A DNA stretch of 64,000 bases from Brevundimonas huaxiensis (GTDB taxonomy: Bacteria > Pseudomonadota > Alphaproteobacteria > Caulobacterales > Caulobacteraceae), in contig NZ_JABBJE010000002.1 of the NCBI RefSeq assembly GCF_014218725.1, forward strand, positions 124,001 through 188,000, given 5' to 3'. How positions within the stretch are numbered: position 1 is the stretch's first letter; each line of letters opens with the position of its first letter. Under the pieces are notes generated by a model. It ran no database searches. It was not told where the DNA came from and saw only the letters and a program-made list of their open reading frames with translations. Positions 51,170 through 59,899 of the stretch are shown piece by piece. Both the position numbers and the translations under genes were made by a program.

Positions 51170-51267
51170 GGCGGCCTAGATAGCGGAGCGCTTGAGGGAA
51201 GGGGAGAGGGCGAGCCGTCCCATTACGAGGCGGACGCGCGTTCAGACGGCGAAGTCGAAAAAAGAGA

Positions 51268-51297
51268 GTCTAATTCGTCTAATTCGTCTGAAATCGA
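51268..51297 (-). promoter_or_regulatory. 30-bp motif in front of folE, shared with ftsY
   Basis: The reverse complement of this stretch matches 3963-3992 at 29 of 30 bases, with tandem AATTAGACG units. Reading toward folE it is followed by a T-rich run and CGACTTCGCCGTC, similar to TGTCGCCGACCGTC after the ftsY copy. It lies in the divergent folE/fliQ promoter region, 99 bases before folE. Confidence 0.55.
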
Positions 51298-51407
51298 ATG
51301 GCTGGCGCTCCCCAAGGCGAAGGCGGGGAAGTCGGCATGGAAGCGGCGCCGTTCAAGGCCGCTGACGAGATTTTTCCGTGGTCAAGTCTGGACGAAGACG
51401 CGTCTGG

Positions 51408-51422
51408 TTAGCGGCCTGTTAA
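51408..51422 (+). promoter_or_regulatory. CtrA-type box in front of fliQ
   Basis: TTAG-N7-TTAA followed by C departs at one base from the CtrA consensus TTAA-N7-TTAAC. It ends 45 bases before the fliQ ATG, the position typical of class II flagellar promoters in Caulobacter, where fliQ is a CtrA target. CckA and ChpT, which control CtrA, are encoded downstream. Confidence 0.65.
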
Positions 51423-51467
51423 CCATCCTGTCGGCATTTTCTGCCCAGTAGTTGCTGGAGTGGGCCG

Positions 51468-51731
51468 ATGAACGGCGCGGAAGTTCTGGACGTCGGGCGC
51501 GACGCCATCTGGCTGACGATCCAACTGTGCCTGCCGGTGCTGCTGGTCGGCCTGGTTGTGGGCGTGGTGATCGGCCTGTTCCAGGCCCTGACGCAGATTC
51601 AGGAACAGACCCTGATCTATGCGCCCAAGATCATCGCCATCTTCGTTTCACTGATCCTGTTCCTGCCGCTGATGGGCGCCCTGTTGGGCGGCTTCATGCG
51701 CCAGATCGCGGCCCGCATCGCGGGGATGTAG
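51468..51731 (+). CDS. fliQ: Flagellar export protein FliQ
   Basis: Two-helix component of the flagellar type III export gate. The 87-residue protein shows the family opening DAIWLTIQLCLPVLLVGLVV and VIGLFQALTQIQEQTL (about 38-53), with the second membrane helix at about 58-80. Its TAG stop shares the last base with the fliR GTG. It is the first gene of fliQ-fliR-flhB, under a CtrA-type box. Confidence 0.95.
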   Translation: MNGAEVLDVGRDAIWLTIQLCLPVLLVGLVVGVVIGLFQALTQIQEQTLIYAPKIIAIFVSLILFLPLMGALLGGFMRQIAARIAGM

Positions 51732-52504
51732 TGGACGCTTATGCGACCGCCGATCAGGTCTGGGCCGGGGGGCTGATCTTCGCCCGGATCGGGGCGATCC
51801 TGATGCTGATCCCCGGCTTCGGCGAGGCCTATGTGCCGCCGCGCGTGCGACTGTCGCTGGCCCTGGTCATCAGTCTGGCGCTGTGGCCGGTGGTGCGCGC
51901 ATCGCTGCCGGGGCTGCCGGACAGCATGGGTTTGATGGTCGGGTGGATCATCCGCGAGGTGGTCGTCGGCCTGATGATCGGCCTGCTTCTACGCATGTTC
52001 ATGAGCGCCCTGGCGACGGCGGGCGAGATCGTGTCGTTGCAGACGACGCTGAGCTTCGCCCAGACCGCCAATCCGATGCAGGCCCAGCCGGGTTCAACCA
52101 TCGCCGCCTTTCTGGCCCTGTTGGGGGTGACGCTGCTGTTCGCCACCGACACCCATCACCTGTTCATCGCCGGCATGGTGGGCTCGTATCGGCTGATCTC
52201 GCCGGCCCAGCCGCTGATGATGGCCGACTTCACCCAGATGGCGGTGCGGACCCTGGGCGACAGCTTCCTGCTGGGCGTGCAGTTGTCGGCGCCGGTGCTG
52301 GTCTTCGCCTTGATCTTCAACCTGGCATCCGGCCTGGTGGCGCGGGTCATGCCGTCGTTCCAGGTCTATTTCGCCGCCGCGCCCTTGAGCGTGATCCTGG
52401 GCCTGTCGATCTTCGCCCTGAGCCTGGGTGCGCTGGGCACCCTCTTCATCGACCGCTACCGCCGTCTGGCGGAGTATTTCGTGCTGGGAGGCCCTGGTGG
52501 CTGA
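51731..52504 (+). CDS. fliR: Flagellar export protein FliR
   Basis: Polytopic export-gate subunit that assembles with FliP and FliQ. The 257-residue protein has about six hydrophobic segments and the family patterns IREVVVGLMIGLLLRMFMSA (about 75-94) and AGEIVSLQTTLSFAQTANP (about 98-116). The GTG start at 51731 overlaps the fliQ stop. The frame continues far upstream but only through fliQ read out of frame. The flhB start lies 8 bases inside its 3' end. Confidence 0.94.
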   Translation: MDAYATADQVWAGGLIFARIGAILMLIPGFGEAYVPPRVRLSLALVISLALWPVVRASLPGLPDSMGLMVGWIIREVVVGLMIGLLLRMFMSALATAGEIVSLQTTLSFAQTANPMQAQPGSTIAAFLALLGVTLLFATDTHHLFIAGMVGSYRLISPAQPLMMADFTQMAVRTLGDSFLLGVQLSAPVLVFALIFNLASGLVARVMPSFQVYFAAAPLSVILGLSIFALSLGALGTLFIDRYRRLAEYFVLGGPGG

Positions 52505-53573
52505 AGGCGCGGATCCCGAGTCGAAAACCGAAGAGGCGACCCCGCGAAAGCTTGAGGACGCCCGAAAGAAGGGCGATGCGGCCAAGTCGCCCGACGTCGC
52601 CCAGGTGCTGTCGTTGGCGGGCGCCGCGGCGGTGATCCTGATGGGGGGAGGCTGGTTCGCCTCGTCCATCGCCGAACAGATGCTGCCCTTTATCGCCGCC
52701 CCGCACGAGATGCTGGGCGTGCTGAACTCGGGCGCGGGCAACCAGATCATGGTGCGCGCCGTCTGGGCCGTGGCGCCCTTCCTGGGCGCCGTCATGCTGG
52801 CGACCATCCTGGGCGGGGTCGGGGGCAATGTCGCCCAGTCCGGCCTGATCTTCACCGCCGAAAAGCTGAAGCCCAAATGGTCGGCGGTCAGTCCGATGCA
52901 GGGGTTCAAACGCATCTTCGGCCCCGACGGCCTGGCGCAGTTCGTCAAGACCTTCCTGAAGCTGATCGCCGTCTGCGCGGTGTGCTGGATGGTGTTGAAG
53001 CCGCACCTGCGCGAGTTCGAGAACATGGCCTCGATCAGCCCGCTGGCGATCCTGCCGCTGGCGCGCGACATGGCCATGTCGCTGTTCGTGGCCTCGATCA
53101 TCCTGCTGGGCGCCACGGCCGGGGCCGACTTCATCTGGCAGAAGATGCGCTTCGCCAAACGGATGCGCATGACCAAGGAAGAGCTGAAGGAAGACTTCAA
53201 ACAGTCCGAAGGCGATCCGCACATCAAGGCCAAGCTGAAGCAGATCCGCATGCAACGCAGCCGCCAGCGGATGATGGCCAATGTGCCCAAGGCCACCGTC
53301 ATCGTGACCAACCCGACCCACTATTCGGTCGCCCTGCGCTATGAGCCGGATCAGGGCGACGGGGCGCCGATCTGCGTGGCCAAGGGCGTCGACGCCCTGG
53401 CCCTGCGCATCCGCGAAGTGGCGACCGAGCACGGCGTGCCGATCGTCGAGAACGTGCCGCTGGCGCGCGCCCTGTACGCGACCGTCGAGGTGGACGAGGT
53501 CATTCCGCGCGAACATTTCGACGCCGCCGCCAAGATCATCGGCTTCGTCTTCCAGTCCCGCAAGCGCCGGTAA
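52497..53573 (+). CDS. flhB: Flagellar export switch protein FlhB
   Basis: Controls export specificity of the flagellar secretion system. The 358-residue protein opens ESKTEEATPRKLEDARKKGD (about 8-27), has four membrane helices (about 38-215), and ends with a cytoplasmic domain carrying the self-cleavage site NPTH (about 269-272). The GTG at 52497, inside the fliR end, is the best start because the conserved EKTEEATP segment follows directly. It is the last gene of the operon, with cckA 51 bases downstream. Confidence 0.95.
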   Translation: MAEGADPESKTEEATPRKLEDARKKGDAAKSPDVAQVLSLAGAAAVILMGGGWFASSIAEQMLPFIAAPHEMLGVLNSGAGNQIMVRAVWAVAPFLGAVMLATILGGVGGNVAQSGLIFTAEKLKPKWSAVSPMQGFKRIFGPDGLAQFVKTFLKLIAVCAVCWMVLKPHLREFENMASISPLAILPLARDMAMSLFVASIILLGATAGADFIWQKMRFAKRMRMTKEELKEDFKQSEGDPHIKAKLKQIRMQRSRQRMMANVPKATVIVTNPTHYSVALRYEPDQGDGAPICVAKGVDALALRIREVATEHGVPIVENVPLARALYATVEVDEVIPREHFDAAAKIIGFVFQSRKRR

Positions 53574-53624
53574 GGCGGCGTCAGGATTTGGGCGTATGAT
53601 CGCAACACTGATTCGCGAGGCTGT

Positions 53625-55676
53625 ATGACGTCCACCCGCCGCCCTTCGTTCGACCTGTTGTCCGGCGTGATGGCGTTCGGGGTCGTCGTGGCGATCGCGG
53701 CCCTGGCCTATCCGGCGTTTCGGGACAATCCGATTTCGGCGCCGGGACTGGTGCTGATCCTGACCGTCGGCGCCATCGCCCTGATCGGTCTTTTCGGCTT
53801 CCGCCGGGCGGCGGACGCCAAGCCGAGCAGCGACGCGGCCATCGAGGTGTTGGACGCCATGGCCGAACCGGCGGCGCTGGTGTGGGATTCAGGACAGATC
53901 CTGGCCTTCAACGCGGCCTGGTCCGAAGCCAATGGCGCGACCGGCGCCCTGCCGCGCGGCAAGTCGGCCCAGGCCCTCTACATGGCCTTCGCCCAGGCGC
54001 GCAAAGGCGAGCCGGGCCGCGCCATCGTCATGATCGGACAGCGCGAGGTCGAGGTCGTGATCGGCCAGGCGGGCGAGGGCCGGTTCCTGATGCGCGCGGC
54101 GCCGGACGCCGTCCTGCCCATCGCCGCCGCGCCCGTTCACACGCCCGCCGCCGCGGCGACCGGCGAGGCGCGGGCCATGGCCGCCGGGGCGCCGTTCGGC
54201 TCGGCCGTGATCGGCGGCGACGACCTGTTTTCCGGCCGCGCGGAAGAGGCCAATCCGGCGCTGGCGGTCCTGACCGGACCGGGGGCGGCGCGCGATGCGG
54301 CCTTTGGGCATCTGTTCGATCCGGGCGGCATCGCCGAGGCGCGGCTGAAGCTGGCGGGCGGATCGTCGGGGCCGATCGAACTGGTCGCGCGGGCCTATCC
54401 CGACAAGATGCTGCATCTGTATGTGGCGCCCGAGGGCGACAAGCGGCGCATCTGGCTGTTCGACGTCTCGGGCCAGAAGTCGATGGAGCTTCAGCTCAAC
54501 CAGGCCCAGAAGATGCAGGCCGTGGGCCAACTGGCCGGGGGCGTGGCGCACGACTTCAACAATCTGCTGACGGCGATCCAGCTTCAGCTGTCGGGTCTGC
54601 TGGAACGGCACCCGGTGGGCGATCCCTCCTACGAAGGCCTGAACGAGATCCGTCAGACGGCCATTCGCGCAGCCGATCTGGTGCGCAAACTGCTGGCCTT
54701 CTCGCGCAAGTCGACGGTGCGGCGCGAGCGGTTGGACCTTGGCGAGCTGGTGGGCGAGTTCGCCATCCTGCTGCGGCGGCTGCTGCGCGAGGACGTGCGG
54801 CTGGAGACCGACTACGGACGCGACCTGCCGGTCGTGCTGGCCGACAAGTCTCAGCTGGAGACGGCGGTGATGAACCTGGCCGTCAACGCTCGCGACGCCA
54901 TGCGCGGCGTGGTCGAGCCGGGCGCCGGCGTCGTCACCATCGCCACCCGGCGCCTGACGGGCGACGAGGCGCGGGCCCTGGGCTGGGTCGATGCGCCGAC
55001 GGACGAGGTGGCCCTGATCGAGGTTTCGGACACCGGACCCGGCGTGCCGCCCGAACTGGCGGACAAGATCTTCGAACCCTTCTTCACCACCAAGGCGGTG
55101 AACGAGGGGACCGGCATGGGGCTGGCCACCGTCTATGGCATCGTGCAGCAGGCGGGCGGCCATATCACCGTCAGCAATATTGAGGGCCCAGACTCTAAGA
55201 TAATGGGCGCGGCTTTCCGCATCTTCCTGCCGGCGGCGGGCGAGGCGGAACTGGCCGAGGTTCAGCCGGTCGAGGTCAAGGCCAAGGCGCCGCGCGACCT
55301 GTCGGGCGCCGGCCGTATCCTGTTCGTCGAGGACGAGGACGCCGTGCGCGGCATCGCCGCCCGGCTGCTGCGCCAGCGCGGCTATGAAGTCATCGAGGCC
55401 GCCGACGGCGAGGAAGCCCTGCTGCTGGCCGAGGAACACGCCGGCCAGATCGACATGATGATCTCGGACGTCATCATGCCGGGACTGGACGGGCCGTCCT
55501 TGCTGAAGAAGGCGCGCAAATATCTGGGCGACGCGCCGGTCATGTTCATCTCGGGCTATGCCGAGAGCGACTTCTCGGACCTGTTGCAGGATGAGACGGG
55601 CGTGTCCTTCCTACCCAAGCCGCTGGACATCAAGACCCTGGCGGAACGGGTGAAGCAGGAGTTGCACGCGGGCTGA
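53625..55676 (+). CDS. cckA: Cell-cycle hybrid histidine kinase CckA
   Basis: Master kinase/phosphatase that, through ChpT, sets phosphorylation of CtrA and CpdR. The 683-residue protein has two N-terminal membrane helices (about 13-33 and 40-58), PAS-like regions (about 70-280), the H-box [20 protein letters not shown] (about 305-324; His about 309), the ATPase motifs [10 protein letters not shown] and DTGPGVP, and a C-terminal receiver domain with Asp in [14 protein letters not shown] (about 615). The H-box sequence and overall order match Caulobacter CckA closely. A GATTC (CcrM-type) site lies at 53610-53614 in its short upstream region. In Caulobacter it also lies near flhB. Confidence 0.94.
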   Translation: MTSTRRPSFDLLSGVMAFGVVVAIAALAYPAFRDNPISAPGLVLILTVGAIALIGLFGFRRAADAKPSSDAAIEVLDAMAEPAALVWDSGQILAFNAAWSEANGATGALPRGKSAQALYMAFAQARKGEPGRAIVMIGQREVEVVIGQAGEGRFLMRAAPDAVLPIAAAPVHTPAAAATGEARAMAAGAPFGSAVIGGDDLFSGRAEEANPALAVLTGPGAARDAAFGHLFDPGGIAEARLKLAGGSSGPIELVARAYPDKMLHLYVAPEGDKRRIWLFDVSGQKSMELQLNQAQKMQAVGQLAGGVAHDFNNLLTAIQLQLSGLLERHPVGDPSYEGLNEIRQTAIRAADLVRKLLAFSRKSTVRRERLDLGELVGEFAILLRRLLREDVRLETDYGRDLPVVLADKSQLETAVMNLAVNARDAMRGVVEPGAGVVTIATRRLTGDEARALGWVDAPTDEVALIEVSDTGPGVPPELADKIFEPFFTTKAVNEGTGMGLATVYGIVQQAGGHITVSNIEGPDSKIMGAAFRIFLPAAGEAELAEVQPVEVKAKAPRDLSGAGRILFVEDEDAVRGIAARLLRQRGYEVIEAADGEEALLLAEEHAGQIDMMISDVIMPGLDGPSLLKKARKYLGDAPVMFISGYAESDFSDLLQDETGVSFLPKPLDIKTLAERVKQELHAG

Positions 55677-55697
55677 TCGCCCGCATGAAGGGCGGGG

Positions 55698-56513
55698 TCA
55701 GGCGGCGCGGCGAAGCGCGGACGGCGCCTTTACATATAGGCCCCGGCGGCCGTTTACGGCGCGGAAGGCGACCGTCTCGCCTTCAAGACTTTCGTCCACG
55801 CCCAGAAGCAGGCAGCCGTCATCGACCAGGCGGCGCTCCAGTCCGTCGAGCAGACGCGCCCGGCGCGACGGGTCCATATCGGTTATGACATTGCGGCAGA
55901 AGATGACGTCAAAACGGGCGTCATCGGTCGGTTCGTCCAGCAGGTTGGCGCGACCGAAACGCACGGCGTCGGCCAGTTCGGCCTTGATGATCCACTGGTC
56001 TTCCCGCGGTTCGAACCAGCGCAGCATGGTCCTGGCCGTGAGCCCGCGCTGGATCTCGAAGCCGGTATAGAGGCCCGAGCGCGCCTTCTCGATCGCGCGC
56101 TGCGACAGGTCGGTGGCGACCAGATCGACGTCGACGCCGATCTCCCTGGCCGCCATGGCGATGGACCAGGCCTCCTGGCCGGTCGAACAGCCGGCCGACC
56201 ATATCTTGATCCGTCCGTCGGGCCGCGCCCTGGACAGGGCCGGCAGCAGTTCGGTTTCAAGGATGCGGAAAGGGGTGCGGTCGCGGCGGAACCAGGTCTC
56301 GGCGTTCAGCAGGGCCTCGATCACCGACCAGGCCAGCGAGGCGACCGGATTGGCCCACAGGTTCGCCAGCAGGGCCTCGACATTGGCGTAGCCCTCGCGC
56401 CGCGCGATCGGACCCAGCCGGTGTTCAGCCAGATGGATGCGATCTCGCGACAGCCGATAGCCAGCGCGGGTGGCGAGAAGGGACTGCAGCTTGTCGAAGT
56501 CCTCAGGCGTCAT
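55698..56513 (-). CDS. cheR: Chemotaxis protein methyltransferase CheR
   Basis: SAM-dependent enzyme that methylates chemoreceptor glutamates. The 271-residue protein has an N-terminal helical domain (about 1-80), then LNAETWFRRDRTPFRIL, the SAM motif IWSAGCSTGQEAWSIAM (about 102-118), VDLVATDLSQRAIEKA and FDVIFCRNVI (about 205-214), all typical of CheR. Its ATG overlaps the stop of the CheY-like gene as ATGA. It has no associated cheA or cheB here, so it may be an accessory paralogue tied to the CheY-like gene. Confidence 0.92.
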   Translation of the reverse strand: MTPEDFDKLQSLLATRAGYRLSRDRIHLAEHRLGPIARREGYANVEALLANLWANPVASLAWSVIEALLNAETWFRRDRTPFRILETELLPALSRARPDGRIKIWSAGCSTGQEAWSIAMAAREIGVDVDLVATDLSQRAIEKARSGLYTGFEIQRGLTARTMLRWFEPREDQWIIKAELADAVRFGRANLLDEPTDDARFDVIFCRNVITDMDPSRRARLLDGLERRLVDDGCLLLGVDESLEGETVAFRAVNGRRGLYVKAPSALRRAA

Positions 56514-56908
56514 GCGGCGATCGCTCCGACCTCCGTCAGCTTGGACTGCAGGATTTCGCCGTCGAACGGCTTCATCACATAGTCGTCGGCGCCGGCGGCC
56601 AGGGCTTCGGCGATCCGCTCGGGGCGGGTCTCGATCGTGCAGAACAGGACCTTGGGTTGCTTGCCGCCCGGCATAGCGCGCAGACGACGCAGGAAGGTGA
56701 TGCCGTCCATCACAGGCATGTTCCAGTCCACCAGCAGGACGTCGGGCATGGCGCCGGTGCAATAGGCCAGGGCCTCGGAGCCGTCCGCCGCCTCATCGAC
56801 CTCATAGCCCAGGCCCTCGACGATGCGACGCGCAACCTTGCGGATGATGCGGCTGTCGTCGACGATCAGGCAGGTTCGGAAGTCCAAAGGTCGATCCCTC
56901 AATGACAC
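56510..56908 (-). CDS. CheY-like single-domain response regulator
   Basis: A 132-residue stand-alone receiver domain: LIVDDSRIIRKVARRIVEGL (about 14-33), the phospho-acceptor Asp in VLLVDWNMPVMDG (about 61), Thr in FCTIETR and Lys in VMKPFDG (about 113). It has no output domain. It lies between chpT and cheR on the same strand; Caulobacter has a similar chpT-regulator-cheR group. It probably acts in chemotaxis or motility control. The start is GTG at 56908; an alternative TTG lies 6 bases downstream. Confidence 0.88.
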   Translation of the reverse strand: MSLRDRPLDFRTCLIVDDSRIIRKVARRIVEGLGYEVDEAADGSEALAYCTGAMPDVLLVDWNMPVMDGITFLRRLRAMPGGKQPKVLFCTIETRPERIAEALAAGADDYVMKPFDGEILQSKLTEVGAIAA

Positions 56909-56945
56909 GACGGCTTTCGCCCGTGGCGCATGGACTGTTTTTATC

Positions 56946-56960
56946 TCAAACGCCAGTTAA
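56946..56960 (-). promoter_or_regulatory. CtrA-like box in front of the CheY-like gene
   Basis: On the minus strand the bases read TTAA-N7-TTGA, one mismatch from the CtrA core. It ends 37 bases before the GTG of the CheY-like gene. A GAGTC CcrM-type methylation site lies beside it at 56962-56966. The site is plausible for a cell-cycle-timed promoter, but the consensus is short. Confidence 0.4.
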
Positions 56961-56979
56961 TGAGTCGTTTGGAAACGCC

Positions 56980-57651
56980 TCAGACAGGCATTCGCGCGAC
57001 CAGCGCGACCTTTCCGTCTTCAACCTTGACGCGTAGAGCGCCGCCGGCCTCGTTCACGGTCAGCCACAGCCAGTAGGGCTGGATCCACTGGCCGGCCAGA
57101 CCCTCGACCAGGCGTTCGCCGGCCAGACCCGTGACGGCCTCGGGCTTCAGCCGGGCGCGGGCGCCCTCGGCGAAGCCTTCCAGATAGAGCAGGCCGTTTT
57201 CCACCCGCGACTGAATGGTGGCGACGCCACCCATCGGCAGGGCCCCGACGGTCAGATAGGCGAGGTTTGTCAGGGCGCGGGCCTGGGGCTTGGTGAACTC
57301 GGCGTCGGCGATGCGCCAGTCCAGCGAGGCGCGGCCCCCTTGCACCATGCCGGACACCAAACCTTCGATCTCGCGGGCGGTGAACGTCTCGCTGGTCGTG
57401 GCGGCGCCGAAGGCGACGCGGGCGAAGTGAACCAGGGCGACCATCTTCCTGGCGCTCTGCTCGATCAGGGCCAGGGCGTCGTCGCGCATGTCCTGAGCGG
57501 TCGGATCCTGCATCAGGTCCAGGCCCGAGACGATGGCGCCCGACGGACTGATGAAGTCATGGCACAGCTTGGCCGCGATGTAGGTCGCCAGCTCCGTCCC
57601 ATCGACCGGGAGGTCCAGCGGAGCGGCATCTGTGTCGTGGGGGGAGGTCAT
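56980..57651 (-). CDS. chpT: Histidine phosphotransferase ChpT
   Basis: Relays phosphate from CckA to CtrA and CpdR. The 223-residue protein has the dimerisation/phosphotransfer helix LATYIAAKLCHDFISPSGAI (about 20-39; acceptor His about 31) and a degenerate ATPase-like C-terminal domain without ATP motifs. The segment LARGVDLMQDP-like GLDLMQDPTAQDMRDDAL (about 43-60) and VGALPMGG are typical of ChpT. The ATG at 57651 is chosen; the longer frame runs through the divergent cysQ gene. cckA is only about 1.3 kb from its stop. Confidence 0.9.
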   Translation of the reverse strand: MTSPHDTDAAPLDLPVDGTELATYIAAKLCHDFISPSGAIVSGLDLMQDPTAQDMRDDALALIEQSARKMVALVHFARVAFGAATTSETFTAREIEGLVSGMVQGGRASLDWRIADAEFTKPQARALTNLAYLTVGALPMGGVATIQSRVENGLLYLEGFAEGARARLKPEAVTGLAGERLVEGLAGQWIQPYWLWLTVNEAGGALRVKVEDGKVALVARMPV

Positions 57652-57747
57652 GATGTCTGGCGCGCTCAGGTCACAGTTCGTGTCGCGCGCGAAGTTGGAG
57701 TGATTTGCCGGTTCATGGAACCGCCCGGATGGTCTATCGACCCGCCA

Positions 57748-58575
57748 ATGACGACCTCTTCCACACCTGCTCTTGAGCGCGATCTGACGTCCGGCGCGCT
57801 GTCCCTGGCCATCGCCGAGATCGCAGAGGAGGCCGCGCGGCTGATCCTGCCCTATTGGCGCGCAGGCACGGCGGTCGAGACCAAGTCCGACGACAGCCCG
57901 GTGACGCAAGCGGACCGGGCGGCCGAGGCTCTGATCCTGGAACGGTTGGCGGCCCTGTATCCCGGCGTGCAGACGGTGGCGGAAGAAGCCGTGTCGGCCG
58001 ACGGCGCGCCCGAGGCGGCCGAGGACTGGTTCTGGCTGATCGATCCATTGGACGGCACGCGCGGTTTCGTGCGCGGCGGCGAGGCCTTCACCGTCAATAT
58101 CGCCCTGATCCATGACGGCTATCCGGTCGCGGGCGTGGTGACGGCGCCGGCGACGGCGACGACCTGGCGCACCGACAAGCCCGAGGGCGGCGCCTTCCGG
58201 CGTCAGTTCGGCGCCCTTCAGGCCGGCGAGGCGCATTCGGGCGAGGACTGGCGTCCGATCCGGGTACGTGATCGGCCGCAGGAAGGCATGGCCCTGCTGA
58301 GCCACAGCGTCACCGACGAAGAAGCGACGCGTCTGGCCGCTCGGCACGGCTGCTCGCGCTGGCAGGGGACGGATTCGTCGCTGAAGTTCTGCCTGATCGC
58401 CGAGGGGCGGTTCGACGCCTATCCGCGCACCGGTCCGACCTCGGAATGGGACACCGCAGCGGGACAGGCGGTGCTGGAAGCCGCCGGCGGACGGGTTCTG
58501 GCCGATGACGGGCAGCGGATGGCCTATGGCAAGACGCGGTTCCTGAACGGCGCCTTCGTCGCCATGGGCGGCTGA
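57748..58575 (+). CDS. cysQ: 3'(2'),5'-bisphosphate nucleotidase / inositol-monophosphatase-family enzyme
   Basis: A 275-residue Mg-dependent phosphatase. It has the metal motifs VAEEAV (about 75-80) and the signature WLIDPLDGTRGFVRG (about 95-109), with the C-terminal motif EWDTAAGQAVLEAAGG (about 232-247). The TRGF form is typical of CysQ, which removes the 3'-phosphate from PAP made in sulfate assimilation; a histidinol-phosphatase-like activity is an alternative. The ATG at 57748 is preferred, but an in-frame ATG at 57715 would add 11 residues. Confidence 0.85.
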   Translation: MTTSSTPALERDLTSGALSLAIAEIAEEAARLILPYWRAGTAVETKSDDSPVTQADRAAEALILERLAALYPGVQTVAEEAVSADGAPEAAEDWFWLIDPLDGTRGFVRGGEAFTVNIALIHDGYPVAGVVTAPATATTWRTDKPEGGAFRRQFGALQAGEAHSGEDWRPIRVRDRPQEGMALLSHSVTDEEATRLAARHGCSRWQGTDSSLKFCLIAEGRFDAYPRTGPTSEWDTAAGQAVLEAAGGRVLADDGQRMAYGKTRFLNGAFVAMGG

Positions 58576-58578
58576 GGT

Positions 58579-59793
58579 CTAGGACCTCAACAACGCCTCG
58601 GCGCGGTCGGCGAGGGCGTCGACGCCCATTTCCCGGGCCGTCATCGCCGCCTCGCCCAGGATCAGCCCCAGATCGGTCGGGACGACGCCGCCCAGCCGAT
58701 GCCTCGCCAACATGATCTCGGCCATGCCGATCTGATCGGCGGCCCAGTCCAGCGGCGTCGCCGTCGCCATGCGCGCGCGAAGACGGGTTTCCAGCGTCAT
58801 CAGGGCGGTCAGGTTCTTAACCGCCTCGGCCAAGGCCACCTCACGCGTGATGCGCCGCTCTCGGGCCAGGGCGCCGATAATCAGCTCGCCGCCCTGCGTC
58901 AGGGCTTCCGCCTGGGTCAGCAGCATCAGCGGCTGGGCGTCGTCGCCGACGCGCAGCACCTGGATCGCGGCCCAGTCCAAGGGGCTGTGATCCGGCGTGA
59001 ACTGATCAGCGGCGGCGTCGAACATGATCCGCCCCTGACTGCGGGCCTCGTCATGCCCCGCAATGGCGGCCAGGGCCGACAGGCCGGCGCCGCACAGGGC
59101 CAGGGCGCGGGCGCGGGTCAGGGGGCGATGGTCGGGGGAGGCGGCCTCGACCAGGGCGCCCAGGTCGCGGCCGGCCTGATCCAGTAGATGCACGTCGCGC
59201 TGGACCACGCCCATTTCCAGCGAAAGGCCCGCGCGATCCATGCGCAGATCCATGTCCTCGGCGTCGTCCCTGCGCACCGCCTCATCGATCAAGACAGCCG
59301 CCTGATGAAGGCGGGCGATGTCGCCGCTCAGCCTGGCCGTGCGGACCGTCAGCCGGGAGTGAAGCGCGGCCATGCCGACGGCGATGCGTCGGCTGCGCGG
59401 CTGTCCGACCGCCGCAAGGATCGTCGCCGCGCGGTCCAGACGGACGGGATCGCCGCACAGATCAAAGCGCAGCATCAGCACCGCCGCCTTGGCCATGGCG
59501 GCCCGCGCGATCTGATCCTCGCCCACGGCTGAACGCACCAGGCTGTCGGCGCAGCGTTCGGCCCGGTCCAGACTGTCGGCGGCGCCGGTGCGCCGGGCGT
59601 GTTCGCGCCACAGGGCGCAGGCGCGGTTCTCGGTCTCGAAGGGACGCGCGCAGGAGACGCGTCCGGCGTCCGTGGCCTCGCGTCGCGCCTCGGCGCGCAG
59701 CAGATCCGCGCCGATCAGTTCGACCCAGCCCAGGTCTTCGCTCTCTCGCGCCTGGGCGAAGAGTTTTCGAAGATCACGGCCGAATTCAAACAT
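58579..59793 (-). CDS. Uncharacterised helical-repeat protein
   Basis: A 404-residue soluble protein made almost wholly of amphipathic Ala/Leu-rich helices with TPR-like spacing. The segment SPLDWAAIQ (about 266-274) recurs as TPLDWAADQ (about 359-367), showing an internal repeat of about 93 residues. There is no signal peptide or catalytic motif that I recognise. The LDWAxxQ phrase occurs in tetratricopeptide-type proteins of alphaproteobacteria. It is convergent with cysQ, 3 bases apart. Function unknown. Confidence 0.72.
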   Translation of the reverse strand: MFEFGRDLRKLFAQARESEDLGWVELIGADLLRAEARREATDAGRVSCARPFETENRACALWREHARRTGAADSLDRAERCADSLVRSAVGEDQIARAAMAKAAVLMLRFDLCGDPVRLDRAATILAAVGQPRSRRIAVGMAALHSRLTVRTARLSGDIARLHQAAVLIDEAVRRDDAEDMDLRMDRAGLSLEMGVVQRDVHLLDQAGRDLGALVEAASPDHRPLTRARALALCGAGLSALAAIAGHDEARSQGRIMFDAAADQFTPDHSPLDWAAIQVLRVGDDAQPLMLLTQAEALTQGGELIIGALARERRITREVALAEAVKNLTALMTLETRLRARMATATPLDWAADQIGMAEIMLARHRLGGVVPTDLGLILGEAAMTAREMGVDALADRAEALLRS

Positions 59794-59899
59794 CCTGGAC
59801 CTCGGTTATCCCGCTTCGGGACGCAGGCTGCGTCACCTGCGGCGTCCAATGCAAACGCAGCGCCGGGAATGCGGTTCGGCTTGGCCTTAAGCCAGCGCC

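Noticed and set aside
53889-55439. 516-codon minus-strand frame opposite cckA
   Set aside because: It is the antisense shadow of a strongly supported kinase gene.
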